64,000 nucleotides of DNA from Magnaporthiopsis rhizophila (Eukaryota > Ascomycota > Sordariomycetes > Magnaporthales > Magnaporthaceae), in NCBI GenBank assembly GCA_003049465.1, contig PYSS01000020.1, forward strand, positions 186,001 to 250,000, given 5' to 3'. The position numbers and the translations under genes were made by a program. The stretch's first letter is position 1. Each line of letters opens with the position of its first letter. The notes beneath the pieces were generated by a model that ran no database searches, had not been told where the DNA came from, and saw nothing but the letters and a program-made list of their open reading frames with translations. Shown piece by piece: positions 24,565 through 36,102 of the stretch.

Positions 24565-24599
<35 letters not shown>
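24508..24599. repeat. Long poly-A tract with N
   Basis: About 90 bases of A broken only by a C at 24559 and an N at 24564. Probable collapsed or uncertain homopolymer in the assembly. Confidence 0.9.
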
Positions 24600-24600
<1 letters not shown>

Positions 24601-26624
24601 CGACAAGCACGCCAAGGCTGGGAGCAGACCCTAGCTGCCCCGTTGTTGCCCGTCTTTGCCTGTGGCTTCCCTGAGCAAATCCGGCTACCACCTAATTTTT
24701 ATCAACAGAAAGGGAAGCTGGCCGTCCACCACCGTAAGCAGAGCTTGCGACGCCGTACTTGGTACTGTGACGGGCAGCCCCAGTGATCGGCCTGACTCTT
24801 ACCGCTCTGGTTCTGAGCCGACCCGACTCGGATTCGACGACGGCAGCGTGGCCAGCACTGGCCAGCTTGCAAAAAATGTTGCATGAAACAACCTGCGGGT
24901 AGGGCGGCACGGCGGCCGTTTGGTTCGCCACCAAAAGGCGCATGACATGACGCCGATGTGGGCATGTATGGGATGGGAGCGGCGAGGGGGGCCGTCGTCC
25001 GCTTCCTCCCCTACCCCACTCCCCAACAACAGGTCGGTGTTCGTATTGCCGCCGGCCTGCCGTCATCCATCCACCCCGGCGACGGCCCCGCGCTCGGCCG
25101 GGCCAAGTACCGCGAGCTTACGATAGGCAACCATAGCATGCCAACAAATAAGGGAACAACGAAAGAAAACAGGGCAGCACACACCGCTTTTCATCTCCTG
25201 GAGCATCGAGGCCGGCAGGGAAATCCGGCAAAGGTGCTCTCCGCCAAACGCAACATACGCCGGCAGGATTTGTCCTGGAGATGTCCCAACAATACGAGAC
25301 GACTGACTACCTCGGTGCTAGGTACCTACAGATGCGAGAAACCGAAGTTTGCATCTCGGGGACAGACGTTTGGGTTGTGAAAAACAGGCACGAAGAGCGG
25401 TTAATGCAGGTCGCTCGCTGCTCTGTGCATGGACTTGTCGAAGCGCCACCGACCTCGGTATGATGTCTCAACAACGCTTATCGTGTCTTTCCACTTAGCT
25501 TGGGAAACGGCTCTGGCATTAATCTCCGAAAGAATATGCATGGGCTATTGCAATGACGAGGGGCACTTTTTTGGGCGGCAGAAGCAGGCACAAACCGAGC
25601 CTAACCATGGAGAAAAACAATCGTGAAGGAGGCAGCGGGCCGCGTCCACCTGCCGCCTGTCACGGGGGCTTCGGGACGGACTGGGCCGGCGGGCTCTGTG
25701 GAAGCTACTGCTGCCCATGCGGTGGTCTAGCGGCCACATGGCACGCCAACGGCCATGAATGTCAGACAGGACGTGCTGCCTGTTCCGACGCCACGACCTC
25801 CCGCTGCTTGCCGTGTGATGTCAAGGCGGGCAATTCTAGCATGGCTAACGGCGGAACGGTCGGATCCTCCAGCTCAGCCGCGTGGCCAAATGATTGGCTG
25901 GAGTGCCAAGCTCAAGTGAGCAGCTGCGCCAAGCAACGGAGTAGGACAATTGAACTCCGCGATGACAGCTCGACTAGCTGGGAGTGTCAAACTGTTACAG
26001 CCCATGTGAAGGGCAAAGCAAACACATGCCGGATTGGTTGAAAAAGAAGCCGCATGCCCGTTCTCTACTCGCCGATAAGCCGCCCCTCGTCTCCATCCCG
26101 CCTTGTGCGTGAGCCGCAAAGAATTGAGCTCCAAGGGAAGCCCATTCGATTTTGTTTCAGAAACAAAGTTGTGCCTCGCCGTGAACTCTCCACGTCAGTT
26201 CGCCCGCATCCCCAAACCAAGCTAAGCCTAATCCGAACTGGGCGCCTCGGCCCCCGTCCTTATCGGGCCTTATCGTGCGTCCCTTTTCTCTGGGTCTGGC
26301 AGGGGTGCGCGGCGCGGGCGGTCTCGAACCCAAAGCCAGAAGAAATGCCAAAACCCGTCGGCAGCCAAACTGTTTGACCGTCTTTGACAGACCGACATAT
26401 TTTCTCCGTTTGGCTGCCACCTATCTATTCTTCACTGTCTCAGGCTGCGCCTTCCCGCTTTCTGTTGCTGTGCTGCTGCTTCTGCTGCCGCCGCCGCTGG
26501 ATAGGCGCCCGCTGAGCATCTTCTCGCCCGGTTTTCTTTTGCACACCTTTTCCTGCTGGCTCAACCAACCGAACATCGAAGCTTAGAGATCGACTTTCCA
26601 AGGTCGGTGGCGATTCTGCCTGGG

Positions 26625-28457
26625 ATGGCATCGACGGCGGCGGACCATGCAGCCCCGGAGGAGCCCCCGACCGACGGCTCCAAGCTAAAAACGTTCATCG
26701 GCATTCTGAAGAAGTGAGTATCCCAGTCGGGGCCCGTCTTGCGTTCCCTGTTTTCTTCTTTGCTTTTTTTTTTGCACGTTTCTTGGTCCAACACCGCCAG
26801 CACATCCAAATCAAAAAAAAAGGGGAGTTCCTCTGCAGCCCCGCACCGACGTGCTCGAGTCAAGCATCCAGCCAGACCGCAAGATAGCAAAAAAAGAAGC
26901 AGAACGGAGGAGAGAAAGAGTGAGGAGGCAAACGACGATGTCCAGCCAAAGCCCGCCAGCCGGGTCAACAGTGACTGACGTAGGGGGCTTCTCAGGTTCA
27001 TCGGCGTGGCGGACCTCGCCGCCGTGCGGTTCTCGCTCCCTTCGCAGCTTCTCGAGCCGACGCCGAACCTCGAATACTGGAACTATCTCGATGCCCCCAA
27101 CACTTTCATCGCCATCGGCACGTCCGACGAGCCCGTCGACCGCATGCTCGAGATCATGCGCTTCTGGTTCACAAAGGACCTGAAGTACGCCAAGGGCCGC
27201 CCATGCAAGCCCTACAACTCGTGCCTGGGCGAGTTCTTCCGCTGCAACTGGGAGGCCGAGGATAATGCCCCCAGGATCGACACCAAGGCGTTGGGTGGAA
27301 CCCCCAACCCCAGCCGCCCGGGCTCCGGCGCCTCCAGCATGCGCTCCGGCAAGCCCGCCGTCGCGTCCTCGGCCCTCGGCGTCCTTGCTGACTCCCGCGC
27401 CGCCTCCAACGTGTCGGTCCCGCAGACGGGCACCAACCCGGCCAACCCCGTCGTGCGCGTCTCGTACCTGACGGAGCAGACCTCGCACCACCCGCCCGTC
27501 AGCGCCTTTTACATCAGCTGCCCAGAAAAGGGCCTGTACGCTCGCGGCTTTGACCAGATCATGGCCAAGTTCACCGGCACCTCCATCAAGGTCATGCCTG
27601 GCGAGCACAACCTGGGCATCTTCGTCACCCTCGAGAAGCGCGGCGACGAGACCTACCAGCTCACACACCCGGCTGCTCACCTCGGCGGCATCCTACGCGG
27701 AGCCCTCAGCGTGAGCGTCGGCGACATGTGCTACATCACCTGCCCCAAGACAAAGCTCAAGGCCATCCTGCGCTACTTTGACGAGGGCTGGCTAGGCCGC
27801 TCTACGAACACGGTCGAGGGCGTCATCTTCCGCTACGACCCGGAAAAAGACGACAAGGTCAATATCAAGGACGTCCCTGATGAGGATGTTTTGGTCAGGC
27901 TCAGGGGCCCTTGGAAGGAGAAGGTCGTTTTTACGCTGGGCCCCAAACCTGTTGTAAGTGATTACCGCCACATCATTATGGCGACGGAGGAGTATGTCTA
28001 TATGTGTGCAGGCAACTGACAGAAGCTGCTTCAGGCGTCACACCCACCCGAGAGGCAGTACACCATCATCGACATCGCGCCGTTGAGCGTGGCGCCAAAG
28101 TCTCTCCCGCCAGACAACATGCAGCTCGAGAACGAGTCGCTGCAGCTGTGGGGCGGCGTCACCGACGCGATCCTCGCCAAGCAGTTCTCCAAAGCGACCA
28201 CGGTCAAGGTCGAGCTCGAGGAGAAGCAGCGCGAGAAGGCGCGCGAGCGCGAGCGCACCGGCGAGTCCTGGAAGCCGGCCTTCTTTGTCGAGGTCACCGA
28301 CAAGGGCGGCAAGCCCCAGCTCACCGAGAAGGGCAGGGCCGTGCTCGAGAGGGCTCAAAAGGCCGACTGGAACATTGCTGACATCGTGGGCGTCCCGGCC
28401 AAGCCCGAGGACGGCGCGGCCAAGGTGAAGGCAGCAGCAGACATGACCAAATCCTGA
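26625..28457 (+). CDS. Oxysterol-binding protein-related lipid transfer protein (ORD only)
   Basis: Three exons: 26625-26713, 26996-27953 and 28035-28457, total 489 residues. The introns (282 and 81 bp) have GTGAGT/GTAAGT donors and CTGAC branch points. The short first exon ends GILKK and joins FIGVADLAAVRFSLP. The family signature EQTSHHPP starts at residue 190. Other ORD hallmarks are KPYNSCLGEFF, HLGGILRGALSV and the C-terminal KQREKARERERTGESWKPAFF helix region. No PH domain, ankyrin repeats or FFAT motif is seen, so it resembles short Osh proteins that exchange sterol or phosphatidylserine for PI4P at membrane contacts. Subgroup not assigned. A charged, low-complexity insert (about residues 125-175) separates the lid region from the signature. 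Confidence 0.93.
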
Positions 28458-29855
28458 CGAGCGATGTTTTTATGGTTTACGCTGAGCATGAGAAGCAGAC
28501 TTCTTTTGATATTATCTATCCCTTCTCTTGGATATTTTTCAACACAAACACCTTTCAGCCCTTGCATATTTCTGTTTTTGCTCTTCTCTTTCCAGCTTCT
28601 TTATTTTGCGTATAGATTTCTCACACGGTTATAATAGAGAAGGGCTGTTTGGGGATTATTACGTCTGGCTCTTGCTGCCCCTGCAAATTTGCTTGTTCGT
28701 TGTGTGTTGCTTTAGTCCTCTGAATGACTGAGGCCCTCGTTTCTTTTCTTTCTCATATCTGACTTCTTTCTTGTTCGACTCCTCTCAAACTCTGCATGGC
28801 ACTCGCGGGAAGGTACATAGGCTGCGATAGGATAGTGGATGGCTTTAATGTTGCATTTGTCGCTTGCTCATGGCTTTGTTTGCGTATTTCTTCCCTGGGG
28901 TGTGTACCCCTGAACAATCGTTATTAAGACTCGCGACAGGGACTTACGGGGAGGTATTTTTCTTATTTTATTTGGTCATGGCTGTTGAGCATGTCTGCCG
29001 GGGAAGGATTGTCACCCCAAACTCGCGCACGGGCATGCATACGTATATATATATATATATAGAGATCGGATATCTTGGTTATCGGCGCATTTTCCTCCGT
29101 TCGTGTCGTCGTTCTCGGACATCTTGCCTGCAAAATCTGTAAATCAGCCAAGCAGCCTCAACACGCTGCTACTTTGTTTCCCCCTTTTTTTTTTTTTCGT
29201 AAACCAATTTCTGGTGGCGTCGAGATTTTGAGTGAGGGACATGAGATCGGTCCGGCCTTTTTGTGGTATAAAAAAGAAAAAAAAGGGCTAACTGGAAGGA
29301 AATACACGCCGCGGACCAGGTAACTACTTGCTTGCGCGGTTTATGATCCCACCAGTCTCCATCAGCAATCACATACGACCATAGGAAGGAGGAAAACACG
29401 GGATCCCGTCCGCTCTCCCCTAGTTAAGCCGCTGACCGCCGGACTAGTAGCTGGGTCGGTGACGACCAGCGAATCCCCGGTGTTGTATGTGATTCGAGTT
29501 TTTTTTTTTTTTCTCTCTTATTGCCTCGATGCCCAACGAACCCGGTATAAGAACGTGTACAGCAGGTAAAGTCATGGGTTATATGAACGCGGGTACCTAG
29601 GCGAGTATATATGTTGAATTAATCCATATGTCGCGTATGTATATGGCTCTGGAAAATGCTAGTAATCTAAAGTGTAAATGCGAATCAGTGATGCGACAAG
29701 AAAAATGCTTTTGTCGACCGCAAAAGAGAGAGACAGCCAAATATCCTCCAAAATTACCTAGGACCCCCGCTTCGTGATATCAAAAACCTCCTCCGTCATC
29801 TTGCCACTGGCATGGAACCTAAGCGGCCCTCGTCCTCAGCCACCGTCTCCTCCCC
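28458..29855. other. Convergent intergenic region
   Basis: 3' flanks of two tail-to-tail genes. Contains T-rich stretches, an (AT)n run at about 29044-29061 and T14 at about 29498-29511. No gene seen. Confidence 0.6.
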
Positions 29856-32800
29856 TCACATCCCTCCAGCCCGCTCCCTCTCCAGCCTCTTGACCCGCTC
29901 CCGGCTCGCCAGGATGTCGATCGAGTGCTCGCCAAACTTGACGAACCGCCCATCATCCAGCCGCATGCCCGGCGACGAGCCTGACCTCGCCATGGGCACA
30001 GCGCCGACGACACCATCCCCCTGCTGCTGCTGCTGCTGCTGCAGAAGCGCAAGGTCCGGGCTAGACCCCGGCGGGGCCCCAAACGTCAACGGCGTCGGCC
30101 CCCTGCTGCTACTGCTGGTCTCTGGAGGCCCGGGACTCTGGCTGGGCGACCGGCCGCTGTGGTGGCTGCGGCCGCGGCTGCCCCTGCTCGACGAGCGCGA
30201 CCCTGGGCCACCGCCACCGCCACGTCCCAGACGCGCGGAAAAGGAGGTGCTGCCGGAGCCGGCGCGGTGGCGGTGGTGGCTGTTCTGTTGCTGGTGTTGG
30301 TGTTGGTGTTGGTAGCGCTGGTAGCTGGTCTGGACGTCGAAGAAGTTGACGGACGCGCGGGGCGACGGCTCCGTCCGCGTGTCTGACGGCGTGTGGGTTT
30401 CACCGCCTCCCGCGATGCTCATCGGCGGCGTCTGGTAGGGGTGGTGCTGGCGGACCGGCCGGGGAAACGGGGCGTCGCCTGGATACAACGGGTGACGCTG
30501 GTGGTGCGGTGACGACGGGTTGTTCCAGCCGCCGCCGACGGGGACGGCAGACGAGGGGCTGTTTGTGGGTGATAATGAGTGTTGGTAAGATCCCGTCACG
30601 TACCCTCCTCCCTGGGCAGGTCCGATCCTCAGCCCAAGGCCCGAGTTGCGGCGGTCGTATTGGCGAGCGGGCTGCTGCTGCTGCTGCTGCTGCTGCTGGG
30701 AGCCGCCGCTCGGGTTGCGCGACATGGGCAGGGATGTATACCCATCCGGCGGCGAGGGCGAGTAGGCGACTTCGGGGGGGTGGACGTTGATGCGGTAGGG
30801 ACTCTGACGGTACCCGTAAAGCGCTTGACCACTATCACGATCTCGCCGACCTGGACTGGCGGTGGGGTTATTGTGGCGCGAGTGGTGGTGGTAGCTACCA
30901 TTGTTGTTGTTATAAGCGCCCGGGGCCACCTCGAGCCCGTTCTCCCCGTCGCGTATCGACGGCATCGACCGTGACATGTTTATGTGCAGCGCATGGCCCT
31001 CTTCGTTGTCATCCCCCCCGCCGTCAGGAGGAAACGGCTCTAGCAGCTCTGTAGAGTCGATGTACCCGCGACCCTTTCTGAACGGGTGCTGCAGCTCAGA
31101 CTCCCACCGCTGCACTCGAGGCCCCGCCCCAGGGAGGGTCTGGAAGTGCGGGCAGGCGCTGTATGGCGCCGTCTGTCCATCTGCGAGTTCGTTGGGCGGC
31201 GAGCCCGGTGGAGGCGGAGGAGGAGGGTGGAATCCCGAGGCCACCTGGGCCGGACTAGCCTGTGCCGAGCGCCGTCCAAGGAACGCGGGCGAGTGAAGAC
31301 GTTGTGGCGACTGCGACTGATGCAAGCTCCCGCCTGTGTGCAGAGACGCAGGATTCCCGCTCGATTCCCTCGACAGGCCTTCCTGCGGTCCTAGCGGCTG
31401 CATGGTCTTGCTGTTGCGTGCTTTCGGAGTCGGACTCGGCGTGTTCTTCCCACCACTCTCGTGGTCACCGCCAGACCCCGCGCTGGCCGGGTTGCTGCCG
31501 GGGCTTGCGGTACGGCCACGAATCTGATCCCGAAATCGGAGCAGGGCATTCTGAGTCTTCTCGGTCCAGCTCGAGGGAGAGGCTCCCTGGGGCTCCGATG
31601 AAAGGAAATTGTTGGAGAAGACGCCGGTTGGCACTTCTGTCTCGTCCTGGTGCTCCAGACCGGTTCGCCTACCGCTCGTCCCTGCGGCGACACTGGCCCA
31701 GCTCTTGGGTCTTATGTTCATCCCTGGCCGCGCGGGCTGGGATGGGTCATGATCGTCGCTCCGCGCCTCGGCTTGGGACCGGATGATGCTGTCGAGAGCA
31801 GCATCTGTGGCGGGGCTCGTCAGGGGTGAGAAGGGCGGGGTTCTCGTCGCAGCGTCTTTCAGTCTGTTGAGAGTGGATAAAATCATGTTGGCACCCCTTG
31901 GCGACGACGTGGCTGCTGGGACGACGGGATGCTGATGTGGCTGGTGCTCCTGTTTTACAACGGCACCGTCGGATCCGATGATGCCCTTGGCCGTCTGGCG
32001 GCTAAAGGTCATGGTGCTGCGTGGGCTGTCCCGGGCCATCTGACGTCTCAGAGGCATCGTGTTGCGTGGGTCGTCCGCGTCCCGCCAGGCGCCGGCGTGG
32101 TCGTGGTAACGGCGGCTCTCGTTCCTCTTGACGGTCCTGTGTGACTTGCTATTGGTGTTGCGGCCAGTCACGACCTGCCAGGGTGGCGAGTTCGGGGGAT
32201 CAGGGGTGGCCGATCCTGGCGGTATCCGCGGCGACGGCACTGGCGGCACCTCGGTACTGTCATCGTCATCCCCGTCGTACGAAGGCGGTCCGGGCATGAC
32301 CATGTCGCCTTCTGTCCCCTGCGGATACGGTGTTGGGCTGAGGCGAGGGCGGTACGGCACATGAAAGTGGACGGGGTCGATTTCGTTTTGAGGGTAGTAG
32401 GGGTTATATGGGAGATGCATCTCGGTGGGAGACTGCTGGTAACCCGAATCATCGTCCCTGTCAATGCCGGAACCTCCGCCAGCGCCAATAGAGCCATCAT
32501 GATCGGGCGTCCAAGCACCGCCGCCGTTTTCCGAGCTGCTGTGATGGCTCTCCGGCCCGCTCGCGCTGTCGGTCTCGGAGCGACTGTCGCCCCGCTCAAA
32601 TACTGACGAGCGCGCAACTTCGTTGGACCCCTTGACGATGTGGGTGGCGACCTCGTGGCTCAGCTCTTTGATGAAGCCAGAGCAGAGATCACACCGCTCC
32701 TTGAGGCTTGCGTGGAGCGAAGTGAGACACCGAACCTCGTCTAGCGTCGACTTGCGCTCCAGCCGGCGGTTGACGTGGCCAAGCAGCTTACGGCCGTGGA

Positions 32801-35800
32801 TTTGAAAACGGCGGTAGTCGTCGGGCAGCCCGATCTTGGGGTCCTTGCGTATGCGCACGTCGGCGTCGTCGAACGCCCTGCAAAAGACGGTGACGGCTCT
32901 CTCCAGCCAGAAGAGATGCGCCTTCTTCTCCACCAACATCTCAATGAAGAAGGCCTGCACCACGCTGTGCACCCGGAGGATGTCCAGATACTCAGCGTTT
33001 CGGTCAAAGTCTTGTCTGGAGCTGCGCGAGCTGGCCGGCGATATGTCGTCGCTCTCGACCCTATCGACGAGCGCAAACATGATGAGCACCTTCAGGGTGT
33101 TGGCAAGGCTGGATTTGCCGCCTGAGACGTCGCGGGTCCTCCAGGGGGTTCTCTTGTCTAAAGCATGGAGGCCTGTTGGTTTGTGATGAGAGCAATACTG
33201 TCAGTATCTTTTCTAAAGGACCCGACGCAGATGCAAATCTCCAGCTAAATAACCTACCAAGAGCAATCATCTCGACTGGGATGTGCGAATCAAAAAAGAC
33301 CAATATGGACATGAGGTTCAAGGCGGCGTTTTGGTCGCCTCGACTATCCAGCTGGTCATAGACAACCCTGTAGGCGGACAGACTGCCGGCCTTTTGTCGG
33401 CTGGGGTACGAGCGGAGGTACTTGGACAGCGGCTCCCGCGTGGCCTTGAGCTGCTGCGCTGCAACGTGGATCATCAGGGGCAGCCAGCCCATGAGCTGAA
33501 CAAGCTCCAGGGCGCGCTCGCGGTCGTCCCGAGACCACGGCTGGGGCTTGTTCATCTCGGTGAGCAGCAGTTCCTGCGCCTCCTGGGCCGAGAGTAGCGG
33601 CAGCTCCATGACCTGAGGGCTGTCAAAGCTGTTGTCCCCTGACACGGTGCCGTCCGTCGACGTGTAGATGATGGACGTGCCTGGGCGGTCGGGGATGAAG
33701 CGTTTGATGTTTGGCGTGTCGAATCGGATACCGTCAAAGATGAGGAGCCAGCCGTCAAAGGTTTGGAACCACTCGCGCACCATCTCGACGAGCTGGTCTG
33801 AATTTTCCAGCTGGCTTGCGGCCGTGCCTGCCACGTCCTGGACCGAATCCTGGATGGCCTGGGCCTTCGCAATCCTCCAGAACCAGTACTCCATCTCGTG
33901 AAGGGATTTGGCCTGGACCCAGTAGACGCCATTGGGGTAGTCGCCCTTGTGTTTGAAGACATATTGCTGTGCCAGGTGCGTCTTGCCGCCGCCCGGGAGG
34001 CACTGGATCAGCACGGCTGACGTGCCCAAGGCCCTACGGCCCTTGTCCATCAACATCTTGTGCAGCTCCTTCATCTCCTGCTGCCGCCCGACGGTGTGAA
34101 AGTTGGGCCTGAAAGACTCGGGGTGTATGAAGATCTGGTTGTGGAGCCCCGAGGTAGGATGGTGCGGCAGGTTCGGGTGCGTCTCGGGGGCGTGTACGAC
34201 GGAGTCTGGCGACGTGGGCGTGACCCCCTGGCCACCGAGAATGGCAGGTGAATCGGCAAGCGACGGTGCAAGAATTGTGTCTCTTCTGGGATCTATAATT
34301 GAACGGGAACGCCGGCCGTGCCCAAAGCGGATATAATCAGCCGACGTCCCTTGTCTACTCTGTGGAAAATCAAACAATACTCATCACTGTCTCGCCTGCC
34401 CCGCCGAGACCGTCTCCTCCCGGCCTTCGACCTCCTCCACCTCGAATATCGGCTGCGACGGCATTGGGTGAGGCGCCAGAATGAGGCCTGGCTCCGAGGT
34501 GGCAGCACCAGACGGGGAGCTGGCGCTAGCCACCCCGGAGAGGTGAGGATACATACCGATTTGCTGGGTCTGACCGGAGCCAGATGGAACGACGGGCATC
34601 TATAGTCGTGTCAGCAGGTGAGCACACACGTTATGAGTGGAAACGGGAGGAGACGGGGGAAACGCGCGCCACGGGATGTTGTTGCCGGCGTCACCACATA
34701 CATAGGGCATCCTCATCTCGTGCATCTGATTCATCGTCTTCATCCGACGATCCTCCTCCTCGACCTTCCACCGCATCTCGATGAAAGGAATTGCTTCGGT
34801 GACCCATTCGCGCAGCGTAGTTGACACAATGCGATATCCTGGGGCATCAGCGCTGTCATACTTGCACATTCCCGAGTGCGTGGCGTCGATGCCGTAGTAA
34901 GTGACACCTGGGAGCTGGGGCCCCGCCGAGTTTGCGTCGACCACGAGGACCTTGTGCCCCTTGATGGGAGTCTTGAAGTTCTCGTGGACCATGTGTATTC
35001 TGAAGCGCTGATAGATGTCGAGAAAGTGGTTGTTGATGCCCTGGAGCGTCTCGTTGTCCTTCTTGAGCGTGCGAAGGAGAACCGACTCGGTCTCGAAGAT
35101 GCCCTTGGGCACAACCGCGTCCGACATGGCTTGGAGCACAGTACCCCAGACGGCCAGGTTGGAGCCGGTGTGCGGCGTGCCGAGGAATATGATGCCGAAT
35201 GTCGACACATAGATGGATCTCAGGGGCTCCTGGTCCTTGTTCTGGAGATCGTTGGAGTACAGCAGCGCACGCTTGACCAGGATACCGCCGAGACTGTGTG
35301 CTACCCAGATGATGGGGTTGCGGGTCGTCTCCTCGCTTCTGCGGTAGACGCTGAGTTTGGCCACGAGGGTCTGCGCGTGCACGTGGATGAAGTTATCACT
35401 GGGGCTCCTGAGTGCGAGGTGGCAGTGACGTCTCTGTCAGCAAGGATGCCCAACTTGGGAGGTTCAGGGGCAGGGAGAGAAATATGAGATTGACGTATCA
35501 TACTTGTCCTTGCGATTCGAGTACACGTCCGCGTTATAGCCGTATACCAGGATGTTGGCATGGCGCCCCTTGAGCGAGGCCGGGAGGAGGTCGGCGGGCC
35601 AGTAGATGCCATTGTCCTTGGCCGTCCATGTCCGTTTCGGTTCCCCGTTCAGGCCATGAACGAGGACAATGTCGACTTTGGCGTCGGGATGGGTGTAAAC
35701 GGCGCTGACGTCGTACCGGTTTGGCTGCTTGTTGATTGTGCCCTGTCCGTTTGCGCGTCAGCACACAGCATCGCTTAGCGGGTGGAGTTGAGCACAGGCT

Positions 35801-36102
35801 CCCGCAGCGACATGCGCAGAGCGGGCCGCCCCGTGGGCTCCATCGCGGGTTCGAGCCGAAGGGATACGAAGGAGAGAAAGGGAGCATGAGAAGAGTCGCG
35901 CATCGTTTGCGCCACCACGTCCCCTTGCAGACGGCACAGCAACCAGCGCGGTCTAGCGCACTGGACCAAGCCAGGGTGGGTGAACAGAGATGGATGGCAT
36001 GGTGTGGACAGGGGCAGGGAAGCACAGATTGGGGAACAAGTTGCGCAAAACGCCCTGAACAGCGCGGCGCGACACAAAGCCAGTTAACCTTTTACTCACC
36101 AT
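29856..36102 (-). CDS. Alpha/beta-hydrolase plus NB-ARC (NLR-like) protein with long disordered tail
   Basis: Modelled exons: ATG 36102-36100 (one-codon exon before GTGAGT, uncertain), 35742-35504, 35407-34702, 34599-34557, about 34359/34349-33258, and 33172-29856, giving about 1,800 residues. The hydrolase domain (residues about 15-310) has DIVLVHGLNGE, nucleophile elbow VAHSLGGILV (Ser about 119) and DATHSGMCKY. The NB-ARC (about 420-690) has VGRQQEM, P-loop CLPGGGKTHLA, Walker B-like WLLIFDG, RPGTSIIYTS and GWLPLMIHVA. A winged-helix-like region with VHSVVQAFFIEML follows. The last about 900 residues are low complexity with polyQ and Pro/Ser-rich tracts; no TPR, ankyrin or WD repeats. The family is annotated in Sordariomycetes as LipA/NB-ARC; fungal NLRs act in non-self recognition and cell death, but this gene's role is unknown. 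The exon 4/5 junction is the weakest part: the GTATGT donor at 34556 fits phase only with a less typical acceptor. Confidence 0.85.

Larger units (their letters stand above)
15780..26624. other. CP2 upstream region and about 10-kb gene-poor stretch
   Basis: No gene I can support. Short ORFs lack motifs, codon bias and splice sites. 15780-16700 is probably the leader/promoter of the CP2 gene. The rest contains homopolymers, a GT/CG microsatellite, two N bases and one perfect hairpin, listed separately. About 600 bp before 26624 should hold the promoter of the lipid-transfer gene. Composition is mixed and not strongly AT-rich, so this is not obviously a RIP-mutated transposon graveyard. Confidence 0.5.

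Noticed and set aside
25607..26041. Cysteine-rich open frame of about 144 codons upstream of the lipid-transfer gene
   Set aside because: About 14 Cys but no signal peptide, no recognisable spacing or homology, and it lies in the likely promoter. Left as chance-open.
26310..26345. B-box-like GGTTCGAGACC on the minus strand (tRNA signal)
   Set aside because: No A box at the right distance, and the T-arm stem does not pair, so it is not a tRNA gene.
29043..29062. (AT)n run as a possible terminator or origin
   Set aside because: Simple dinucleotide repeat in a convergent spacer; no further evidence.
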